Below are positions 5,953 to 12,538 of a stretch of DNA of 13,305 bases, one piece after another. Location of the stretch: the NCBI GenBank assembly GCA_910589145.1, contig CAJUSD010000057.1:1-13305 (forward strand), in the 5' to 3' direction. The notes under the pieces were generated by a model that searched no databases, was not told the origin of the DNA, and saw only the letters and a program-made list of their open reading frames with translations. Origin of the DNA: an uncultured Oscillospiraceae bacterium (lineage in GTDB: Bacteria; Bacillota; Clostridia; Oscillospirales; Ruminococcaceae). Numbering within the stretch: the first letter of the stretch is position 1; each line of letters begins with the position of its first letter. The position numbers and the translations under genes are program-made.

Positions 5953-7296
5953 TTATTCTTGACCTTGGAGCAGCACAATCAGTGCGTTTCCCAAAAGCTC
6001 GGCGGTATATTGGGCTTCTTCAAGGGTGTTTCCGTGGGAGCCAATCTCGATTAAAGCGCCATTGGGGCAGAGGTCCATATTATACTTGCGATAGCAGAAA
6101 AAAACTGGTCTGCATAATCCAGGATACATTGTTTCCAGTACATCCTGCAAAGCAGCGGAAAAGCGAAAGTTTTGCTTCCACTGCGGCATCCCCAAAGAAC
6201 CGTCATCGTCACAGCCGGCAATAATCATAAGCTGAGCGGCTTTTTTCCCATCAATATCTGCAACCGCTTTTACAATGGTGTTTGTATCCCGTTGGATAGC
6301 GTCCCGGTGAATGTCCAGAATAACCCGGATGGAAGGGTACTGTTCCAATGCCTCCCGAATGGTTTGGGCGCTTTTATCGTAGGCCCCGTTATAGGAGGGA
6401 TTGTCATGCTGCTCCTCAATATGGACAACACCGATTCCAGCCTGTTCCAGTTTTTGAGCTAGGGCTGTTCCCACTGCTACCATATTTTTATCATTGTCAT
6501 CTGAACGCCAATTATACGTTTTGTCAAAATAATCTGCATCAAATGGCTCATAAGCTTCGGTAGCGTGGGTGTGGTAAATAAGTACGGTTGGTTCCGATAA
6601 ATCAGTTATATCAATGTTGCAGGGAGTATTTAGAACTTCCTCAGCCTGAATATTTGTAAGGTTTGTACTGTTTTTAATCTTTCCCTGTCCAAACTGAATA
6701 TAAATAGGGGATTCGGTAGCAGAAAAGGTTTGGGATAGAATAATGCCACGGTTTTCCGGCGAAATATACCGGTTGGCAGCAGATGGTGCAGCAATTTTAT
6801 AAACTGGAGAGGAAGAAAAAGAAACAGAAGGTTCTGATGTTTCCTGTTCTGGCAGTATATCAGGAACTGGCTGGGGCTGGAGTATATTAGAATTTTGGGA
6901 AGACGGCATTTCAGGGGGCTTTGATATTTCCAGGTCTGAAAATTCTTCTTCATTTGGGCGGGAGGGGATTGCCAAATCTGGTAAAAACGGCTCCGTTTGA
7001 ATGGAAGAAGGTGGAACTAAAACATCCTTATATCGTTCCTGGAGCTGGCTAATACCAGCTTCAGGCATGGCAAGAGCAGCCGAAAACACTGCAGCTTTTT
7101 GCATCAGGGAAAGAAAAGTGTCTCCCCTAATATAAAGCAGTGCTCCAACAGAAAGCAAAATAAAGGAAAATGCCAGCGGTTTTCGCAGACGCATATTTGG
7201 ATGGGCGAGCCAATCAGAAAGAGAGCGGAGAAATCGGAAGCGCGGCACATTCCGGCGATAAAATCCATACTTTTTCAACTTCGTACCCTCCGGCAT
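5953..7296 (-). CDS. spoIIP: Stage II sporulation protein P (SpoIIP), peptidoglycan hydrolase
   Basis: SpoIIP is the amidase/endopeptidase of the SpoIID-SpoIIM-SpoIIP complex, which cuts septal peptidoglycan so that the mother cell membrane can engulf the forespore. Visible parts: a basic cytoplasmic N-terminus, a membrane helix (about 40-57), a long Pro/Ser/Glu-rich linker (about 95-165) and a C-terminal hydrolase domain (about 235-445). Metal-site motifs are HTHATE (His242, His244, Glu247), HRD (330-332) and EIGSHGN (Glu417). The length of 447 aa is within the family range. The start shown is ATG 7296 (AAAGGA, 8-base spacer). A TTG at 7278 behind GGAGGG, 7 bases away, may be the real one: the sigma-E promoter predicts a transcript starting near 7306, inside the upstream ribosome site. 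The small membrane-protein gene follows 33 bp downstream. Confidence 0.95.
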   Translation of the reverse strand: MPEGTKLKKYGFYRRNVPRFRFLRSLSDWLAHPNMRLRKPLAFSFILLSVGALLYIRGDTFLSLMQKAAVFSAALAMPEAGISQLQERYKDVLVPPSSIQTEPFLPDLAIPSRPNEEEFSDLEISKPPEMPSSQNSNILQPQPVPDILPEQETSEPSVSFSSSPVYKIAAPSAANRYISPENRGIILSQTFSATESPIYIQFGQGKIKNSTNLTNIQAEEVLNTPCNIDITDLSEPTVLIYHTHATEAYEPFDADYFDKTYNWRSDDNDKNMVAVGTALAQKLEQAGIGVVHIEEQHDNPSYNGAYDKSAQTIREALEQYPSIRVILDIHRDAIQRDTNTIVKAVADIDGKKAAQLMIIAGCDDDGSLGMPQWKQNFRFSAALQDVLETMYPGLCRPVFFCYRKYNMDLCPNGALIEIGSHGNTLEEAQYTAELLGNALIVLLQGQE

Positions 7297-7312
7297 AGGT
7301 TTATTCCTTTCA

Positions 7313-7341
7313 AATATATGTTATAGAGGGTACAAGTATTA
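7313..7341 (-). promoter_or_regulatory. Candidate sigma-E promoter of spoIIP
   Basis: On the minus strand TAATACT (7341-7335) and CATATATT (7320-7313) are 14 bp apart. Against the Bacillus sigma-E consensus (about KMATATT, 14 bp, CATACA-T) one position differs in each box. spoIIP is a known sigma-E gene in Bacillus. The site lies in the 64-bp gap after the MerR gene. The predicted start point near 7306 favours the TTG 7278 start for SpoIIP. Confidence 0.6.
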
Positions 7342-7360
7342 CAGAACGAGACTTATAAAG

Positions 7361-8281
7361 TCATTCCCCCTGAACAGTGGCAACAACGGCATATTTTCGG
7401 GAAAGCATCTCATCCTGTAACAGCCGGACAATATCTACTGACGGGATAGCTCCTTCTATTATAATACCCTCTTTCCTGCCTTCCCTTAAGGGAACCTCTG
7501 CGCTTATTGTTGCACCCATATAAGGGTATCCTGGAACAATGGCCCAATATAGGGGAAAGTCCTCAAATCGGACTATACAGGAGATTCCCTCCAGTTTGGA
7601 ACCCTCCTCAAAATGCAAAGCTGCAAAATATGTTCCTTCCTCCTGCCACTTTTCGGAGAAAGTTGCAGATGATATTGGCGTAAATATGGTTGTAACAGAT
7701 TGCTTGGCATGCCATACAAATACGCCCGTTCCCAGGATAGAAATGAAAAGAAGGATAATCCCGGCCAAGAATAGTTTCCGTTTATGCGATTCCCTATTAA
7801 AAATACGTTCCAATGCTTTTTCACCGTTATTATCAATCATATTTCCCTCAAGTTCATCCATCCTCCGAAAATTTACTTCTGTACTTAAATCAGGCAGGGA
7901 TAATGTATGATGTTCCCGGCGTAAATTCTCCGCAAGCTGTGCAACATTATTAAAAGCCACTTGGCGGATTCGACTGAAGATCTCTCTTTTCTGGCTGATA
8001 GATGTTTCCTGAATTTCTGTCTCTTTCGCTTGTGCCTCCACCTGATTATTAATGGAAGCCGGGTTATTCTCCATTTCCAGGATACGGTCAATAGAGAACC
8101 CATATCCCCGCAGTGTAGAAATATCCCGCAGCTGTACAATATGCCCATTGTTAAACTGGTAATCGGTACGGCTGCTGATAGGGGAATGGGTTGCAATAGG
8201 CTGTATCAGCCCCCGCTCAATATAATATCGGACGGTTCTTTCTGTTAGCCCGGTTTTTTGGCAGACCTCTTTCATTTTCAT
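7361..8281 (-). CDS. Membrane-tethered MerR-family transcriptional regulator
   Basis: The N-terminal 70 residues are a MerR winged helix-turn-helix: MKEVCQKTGLTERTVRYYIERGLI, then YQFNNGHIVQLRDISTLRGYGFSIDRI. A helical segment (about 75-125) could be the dimer coiled coil. After basic KRK (167-169) comes one strong membrane helix (about 170-190), then about 115 residues predicted outside the cell with several aromatic positions and a glycine/proline-containing strand-rich pattern. At 306 aa it is far longer than simple MerR proteins. The ATG has GGGGAGG seven bases upstream. A MerR-type promoter precedes it, so it is probably autoregulated. It lies 64 bp upstream of spoIIP on the same strand with no terminator between. 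The signal is unknown; an envelope or extracellular cue is the obvious idea. MerR family is certain, function is not. Confidence 0.88.
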   Translation of the reverse strand: MKMKEVCQKTGLTERTVRYYIERGLIQPIATHSPISSRTDYQFNNGHIVQLRDISTLRGYGFSIDRILEMENNPASINNQVEAQAKETEIQETSISQKREIFSRIRQVAFNNVAQLAENLRREHHTLSLPDLSTEVNFRRMDELEGNMIDNNGEKALERIFNRESHKRKLFLAGIILLFISILGTGVFVWHAKQSVTTIFTPISSATFSEKWQEEGTYFAALHFEEGSKLEGISCIVRFEDFPLYWAIVPGYPYMGATISAEVPLREGRKEGIIIEGAIPSVDIVRLLQDEMLSRKYAVVATVQGE

Positions 8282-8310
8282 AACAAAACCTCCCCAGTAA
8301 TTTTATAAGG

Positions 8311-8341
8311 ATTATACCCTCTTACGTAACGTAAGGGTCAA
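8311..8341 (-). promoter_or_regulatory. MerR-type promoter and operator of the membrane MerR gene
   Basis: On the minus strand TTGACC (8341-8336) and TATAAT (8316-8311) are separated by 19 bp. This overlong spacer is the hallmark of promoters that MerR proteins activate by twisting the DNA. The spacer contains the perfect palindrome CTTACGT-T-ACGTAAG, the expected operator. The start codon is 30 bp downstream with a strong ribosome site. Confidence 0.85.
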
Positions 8342-8370
8342 GGGAAAACTTCCCTTCTTCCCAAAAAGAC

Positions 8371-8404
8371 AGCCAAAAAATCTTTGTGCAAAGATTTTTT
8401 GGCT
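8371..8404 (-). terminator. Perfect hairpin terminator, probably the original end of the prs transcript
   Basis: AGCCAAAAAATCTTTG (8371-8386) and CAAAGATTTTTTGGCT (8389-8404) form a perfect 16-bp inverted repeat. On the minus strand it is followed by GTCTTTTTGG. It lies upstream of the MerR promoter and downstream of prs. The MITE-like block at 8432-8595 sits between prs and this hairpin. Confidence 0.65.
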
Positions 8405-8431
8405 GAATGATAAAATTAGATATAATTTTTA

Positions 8432-8595
8432 GAGCCTATCCCAGAATAAGACGCACTCAGACTGCGCAGTCAGATTTTTGCCAAACAAGGCGATTTTCCG
8501 CCGGCGGGCTGCCGTCCCGCCCGGTAAGGGAAATCAACGCGGTTTGGCGGAAAATATGCAGGCTGGATGGGAGCGGTTAATTTTGGGATAGGCTC
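8432..8595. mobile_element. MITE-like element (164 bp) with inverted ends and TTA duplication
   Basis: The left end starts GAGCCTATCCCA and the right end is its exact reverse complement, TGGGATAGGCTC. Similarity continues imperfectly to about 24 bp at each end. Both sides are flanked by TTA (8429-8431 and 8596-8598), as expected for a 3-bp target duplication. There is no coding capacity. The inside is strongly structured: a 12-bp palindrome GACTGCGCAGTC (8460-8471), GCCAAAC/GTTTGGC (8480-8486 and 8542-8548) and a GC-rich hairpin near 8503-8528. Short ends, TNA target and lack of a gene fit a non-autonomous element mobilised by an IS5-superfamily (IS1031-like) transposase. That family assignment is inference. 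Confidence 0.65.
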
Positions 8596-8631
8596 TTAGT
8601 ATGATATCAGGCAGGATAAGGGCTGTTTGGG

Positions 8632-9786
8632 TTATTTCTGGCTGTCCCATCCCTGGAGCAGTTTATCAATCTTCTTATGGGGATCTATAATCAAACCTAC
8701 TGACATATCGTGATTCAGCGACGCCACATAATAGGCAATATATTTGGCCATATCCACCTCATGGAACCATTTGCGCGAGCGCAGTTCCGGTTTCAAATAA
8801 GTAAGATTCGTTCCAAAGACTCCTGCAATAACTTCCTCCTGATATGCCTTGTCAAACTCAGACAGCCCTCCTGTAAAGAGAGCAAAAGTAGCGCTGACAA
8901 AAATTCGTTTAGCCTTACGTTTTTTTAGTTCATAGGCAATATCCAGCATAGACTCGCCGGAAGAAATAATGTCATCGGCAATAAAGATATCTTTTCCCTC
9001 TACCGAGTCCCCCAGATATTCATGGGCAACTATAGGGTTCCTGCCGTTTACAATTCTGGAATAGTCCCTCCGCTTATAGAACATTCCCAGATTTACACTC
9101 AGCATGGAAGCATAATACATATTTCGGTTAATAGCCCCCTCGTCTGGGCTGACAATCATAAAGTGATCTTTATGGAAAACCAAATCCGGGTAGTGATGAA
9201 ACAGGCATTTCATCACTTGATAGGTAGGCATCATATTATCCAATCCCATAAGAGGGACAGCGTTTTGAACCCTAGGGTCGTGGGCGTCAAATGTGACAAG
9301 GTTTGAAACGCCCATTGCACGCATTTCCTGAAGCATTACTGCACAATCCAGTGATTCGCGGTAATTTCTTCTATGCTGTCTTCCACCATATAAAATCGGC
9401 ATAATTACATTAATTCGATGCGCCTTTCCTCCAGCAGCTTGAATTAAACGTTTCAGATCTTGATAATGATCGTCCGGCGACATGCGGTTTTCATAACCGA
9501 AAAGATTATACTGGCAGTTATAATTTCCTACATCCACCAAAATGAACAGATCTGTTCCCCGAACCGTAGACTTAATAATTCCCTTGCCGTCCCCGGTCGC
9601 AAATCGAGGACATTCTGCTTCGACCCGAAAGGTTTTTTCGGTTCCACCACCCTGGCTGCTCCACTGCACTAGGTATTGGTCGATTTTTTCCCCTAGTTCT
9701 TCCGCCCCGTTCATTACAATGAGTCCCAATGGCGCTACTCGATCTTCCCGGTCAAAAATTGCGTCGGATGAGGATTTGAATGACAT
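8632..9786 (-). CDS. prs: Divergent long ribose-phosphate pyrophosphokinase (PRPP synthetase)
   Basis: PRPP synthetase transfers pyrophosphate from ATP to ribose 5-phosphate; PRPP feeds the nucleotide, His and Trp pathways. In ATG-start numbering: a catalytic-flexible-loop region around GGRQHRRN (134-141) in place of the usual YARQDRK, FDAHDP (166-171) matching DLHAxQ, VSPDEGA (212-218) matching VSPDxGG, and the PRPP-binding loop ADDIISSGES (270-279) in place of VDDMIDTGGT. At 384 aa it is clearly longer than the usual 310-320, with extra N-terminal sequence and insertions. Such long divergent forms are known in Clostridia. The start is ATG 9786, nine bases after AAGGAG; the in-frame TTG at 9792 is only three bases from it. 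It is the last gene of pyrC-pyrF-prs. A different phosphosugar or donor preference is possible given the altered loops. Confidence 0.88.
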   Translation of the reverse strand: MSFKSSSDAIFDREDRVAPLGLIVMNGAEELGEKIDQYLVQWSSQGGGTEKTFRVEAECPRFATGDGKGIIKSTVRGTDLFILVDVGNYNCQYNLFGYENRMSPDDHYQDLKRLIQAAGGKAHRINVIMPILYGGRQHRRNYRESLDCAVMLQEMRAMGVSNLVTFDAHDPRVQNAVPLMGLDNMMPTYQVMKCLFHHYPDLVFHKDHFMIVSPDEGAINRNMYYASMLSVNLGMFYKRRDYSRIVNGRNPIVAHEYLGDSVEGKDIFIADDIISSGESMLDIAYELKKRKAKRIFVSATFALFTGGLSEFDKAYQEEVIAGVFGTNLTYLKPELRSRKWFHEVDMAKYIAYYVASLNHDMSVGLIIDPHKKIDKLLQGWDSQK

Positions 9787-9870
9787 AAGCAAATGCTCCT
9801 TTTATTTTGTTTTAATACAAGATGTTTTTATCTTCAGGTGTAATGGAACTGCAATGGATCGGAACAACCA

Positions 9871-10803
9871 TTATCTAAGTTTGATTTCTGGAATACAGGA
9901 TGAAATATCGTCGCGCATGCGAACAGCCTCCTGCCGTGCGGCCTGTGCAAAATCTTTTCCATCCCCGCCTGTTTTCTTCCATGCACATAAAACCGCCCTT
10001 GAGGAATTTACAATAGCACCCATACCATTCTTGTCAAATCCGGGTGCAACGTCCTTAGCTCCGCCGCCCTGCGCACCATACCCTGGCACTAAGAAAAAGG
10101 TATGGGGGAGTTTTGCCCTTAATTCCACCAACTGTTCCGGGTAAGTAGCTCCAACAACAGCTCCAACACCGGAATAACCGTATTTTCCATATACATCCTT
10201 ACCCCAAACTTCACACATCCTGCCCAGATGAAGGTAAACAGGTTCGCCGTCTATCAGCCGATCCTGAAATTCCCCTGCGCTTGGATTTGAAGTTTTGGCC
10301 AGGACAAAAATACCCTTGTCATAACGGTTGCAGATATCCAGAAGCGGCTTAATACCATCAGTTCCCAGATACCCGTTTACAGTAAGAGCATCACTGTTAA
10401 ACGCCGGAATAATCTCGTCTCCGACACGGGTTACTCCCAGATGGGCGTCAGCATAGGCCTCCATGGTAGAGCCAATATCGTTCCGCTTTCCATCAGTAAT
10501 AACGAACATCTTATGTTGTTTGGCGTAAGCAATCGTTTCACTGAGGACCTTCACTCCCTGCCATCCTAAAGCTTCATAGTAGGCAGCCTGTGGTTTAACA
10601 GCGGGGACGATATCACACACAGCATCAATAATTTCCTGATTGAATTGCAGGAAAGCGGCAGCGGCTCCCTCCAAAGTGTACCCAAATTTTTGGAAAGCAG
10701 CTTCTTTAATATGATCGGGAATATAATCCAACTTAGGATCCAGGCCAACCACAGAGGGATTCTTGGTTGCAGCGATTCGTTCCATTAAACGATCCATTGA
10801 CAT
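9871..10803 (-). CDS. pyrF: Orotidine 5'-phosphate decarboxylase, type 2
   Basis: Last step of UMP synthesis: removes CO2 from orotidine 5'-phosphate. At 310 aa it is the longer, type 2 form. Visible motifs: GLDP (20-23), VKPQAAYYE (69-77) with a substrate-contacting Lys, the catalytic Asp-Lys-Asp array in DGKRNDIG (Asp104, Lys106, Asp109), VGATYPEQ (217-224), and the phosphate-binding PGYGAQGG (240-247) with Arg269 in NSSRAV. ATG start with AAGGAG upstream (10-base spacer). It lies 68 bp after pyrC and 84 bp before prs, all on the minus strand with no terminator between. Confidence 0.96.
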   Translation of the reverse strand: MSMDRLMERIAATKNPSVVGLDPKLDYIPDHIKEAAFQKFGYTLEGAAAAFLQFNQEIIDAVCDIVPAVKPQAAYYEALGWQGVKVLSETIAYAKQHKMFVITDGKRNDIGSTMEAYADAHLGVTRVGDEIIPAFNSDALTVNGYLGTDGIKPLLDICNRYDKGIFVLAKTSNPSAGEFQDRLIDGEPVYLHLGRMCEVWGKDVYGKYGYSGVGAVVGATYPEQLVELRAKLPHTFFLVPGYGAQGGGAKDVAPGFDKNGMGAIVNSSRAVLCAWKKTGGDGKDFAQAARQEAVRMRDDISSCIPEIKLR

Positions 10804-10871
10804 AGGGAATCATCTCCTTTTTAATTTTGGAAAATCCGTCGGCTGCTATTCACAATCCGGCAACAGAAATT

Positions 10872-12173
10872 TTACCGGATGGAATTTCGATCATCATAAA
10901 CAACACGTCCACCTAAAAGGGTCAGTTTAACCTTCCCTTTAAATCCCATTCCCTTAAAGGGAGAATTCCGGGCCTTGGAACGGAACCTGTCAGGCTCAAC
11001 AATCCATTCCTCGTTGGGGTCAAAAAGCATGATATCAGCCGCAGAACCCGGTTTCAGACTTCCTGCTGGCAGCTGCATCAATTTAGCTGGAAGGGTGGAC
11101 ATTTTCTCAATTAATCCATAGAGGGAGAAAATCCCTGTATGAACCAATGAAGTCATACAAGCTCCAAAGGAAGTTTCAAGCCCTACAACGCCATTCGGCG
11201 CCTGTATGAAGTCCCGCTTTTGGGCGGGAGTATGGGGGGCATGGTCGGTAGCAATAACATCAATCACACCATCCCGCACTGCCTCTAAAATGGCGATACG
11301 GTCCTCTTCCGTGCGAAGGGGTGGATTCATACGGTAATCTGCATCACGTTTTCGCAGCAGTTCATCAGTGAGCATAAAATAATGGGGAGCTGTTTCTGCT
11401 GTTACCTTAACGCCGCGTGCCTTAGCATCCCGCAGAACCTCCACAGAACCTTTTGTGGACACATGGCAGATATGAACTGCTGCCCCCGTTCCAGCCGCTA
11501 ATTCGATTTCCCGCGCAGTAACGCTGTCCTCGGAGGTTCGATCCATGCCTGAAACTCCTAATTCTTTGGAAACTTCCCCCAAATTCATCTTTCCATTCCC
11601 TATAATATCCAAATCCTCGCAATGGCTGGCAATCGGAACCTGGAAGGCCTGACAGCAAACAATAGCATCCTGCATCAGCCGGGCATTTGCTACAGGACGG
11701 CCATCGTCACTGAATCCGATTGCACCTGCTTTCAAAAGTGCTTCAAAGTTGCTTAATTCATTCCCAGCCATATCTTTAGTGATAGTAGCCATAGGGTAAA
11801 CCCGGCAATCTGCCTTTGCCGCCTTTTCCAGAATATCTCGGACAACCTTTGGCGTACTGACAGGGGGATTTGTATTGGGCATACAAACAACAGATGTTAC
11901 GCCTCCTGCTGCCGCTGCCTGCGCCCCAGTAAAAATATCCTCTTTTTCTGTAAGGCCAGGATCCCGGAAATGAACATGAATATCCACTAGACCCGGAACA
12001 GCATAAAGGCCGGCAGCTTCAATTACTTCGGCAGTTTCCCACCCTTCATCTGGCTCGCCGGCACTGATTCCAATAACCGTTCCGTTTTCTATGTAAATAT
12101 TTGAGAGATCATCTAAATGCTGAGAGGGATCTATAACATGACCGCCTTTGATGATTAAACGCTGAAGTTCCAT
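10872..12173 (-). CDS. pyrC: Dihydroorotase, class I
   Basis: Zinc enzyme that closes carbamoyl-aspartate to dihydroorotate, third step of pyrimidine synthesis. At 433 aa it is a typical class I enzyme. Metal and substrate motifs are complete: DIHVHFRDPG (His66, His68, Arg70), CMPNTNP (97-103), Asp156 or Asp157 in FSDDGRP, His184 in ASHCED, His237 in HICHVS, and Asp310 in ATDHAPH. Because the zinc ligands are present it should be an active PyrC rather than the inactive PyrC-like partner of aspartate transcarbamylase. ATG start at 12173 with AAAGGA eight bases upstream. First gene of the operon, with a good sigma-A promoter just upstream. Confidence 0.96.
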   Translation of the reverse strand: MELQRLIIKGGHVIDPSQHLDDLSNIYIENGTVIGISAGEPDEGWETAEVIEAAGLYAVPGLVDIHVHFRDPGLTEKEDIFTGAQAAAAGGVTSVVCMPNTNPPVSTPKVVRDILEKAAKADCRVYPMATITKDMAGNELSNFEALLKAGAIGFSDDGRPVANARLMQDAIVCCQAFQVPIASHCEDLDIIGNGKMNLGEVSKELGVSGMDRTSEDSVTAREIELAAGTGAAVHICHVSTKGSVEVLRDAKARGVKVTAETAPHYFMLTDELLRKRDADYRMNPPLRTEEDRIAILEAVRDGVIDVIATDHAPHTPAQKRDFIQAPNGVVGLETSFGACMTSLVHTGIFSLYGLIEKMSTLPAKLMQLPAGSLKPGSAADIMLFDPNEEWIVEPDRFRSKARNSPFKGMGFKGKVKLTLLGGRVVYDDRNSIR

Positions 12174-12203
12174 AATTCCCTTCCTTTCTTTTTAACTGCA
12201 TTT

Positions 12204-12232
12204 ATTATACCTGTTCAGCAGTTGCTTGTCCA
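12204..12232 (-). promoter_or_regulatory. Sigma-A promoter of the pyrC-pyrF-prs operon
   Basis: On the minus strand TGGACA (12232-12227) and a perfect TATAAT (12209-12204) are 17 bp apart. Predicted leader is about 25 nt, too short for a PyrR-type attenuator, and no anti-terminator hairpin is visible. Control by uracil, if any, would have to act elsewhere. Confidence 0.8.
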
Positions 12233-12360
12233 TAGGATTTTCAGGATGTTTAGAGATTTTTATTCAGCAAAACATGAAACTATAAATTTTTTGAAAAGAA
12301 AATAATAATAATATCCCTTATTAACGAAAAAGCACATTTGCGGGCATAAACCAAAATGAA
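12233..12360. other. AT-rich intergenic stretch between the divergent pyrC operon and the repeat
   Basis: I see no gene here. It contains an A-rich tract with AATAATAATAAT near 12300 and no recognisable terminator. A promoter for the rightward MreB-like gene is not obvious in it. Confidence 0.4.
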
Positions 12361-12523
12361 GCACCACCTTAAGCGGATGAAAAGGTTCCTCTGGTCGCCA
12401 GTTCAGCCCTGCTGAACCGGACCCGCAAGGTGCGAAATCCCCCAGCCTGCTAAAAAGCATAGAGCGCCTCTCCCTAAATCCCACTTGAAATTGTTTAGAA
12501 GGTGGGATAAGATTGGGATGGAA
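12361..12523 (+). repeat. GC-rich structured intergenic repeat, copy C
   Basis: It carries TTAAGCGGATGAAAA, the hairpin GTTCAGC-CCT-GCTGAAC (12401-12417), then ACCCGCAAGGTGCGAAA, CCCCCAGCCTGCTAAAAA, and a second hairpin ATCCCAC...GTGGGAT ending the block. The last 38 bp (12486-12523) match copy B at 33 positions. The right edge supplies the GGAAAGGA ribosome site of the next gene, so the repeat abuts its start. Confidence 0.65.
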
Positions 12524-12538
12524 AGGACAGGTAAAAAC

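Noticed and set aside
12174..12203. PyrR-dependent attenuator before pyrC
   Set aside because: The leader is only about 25 nt and has no competing hairpins or terminator.
12485..12538. Longer start for the MreB-like protein
   Set aside because: The extra 18 residues are encoded by the intergenic repeat, and the ribosome site fits ATG 12539.
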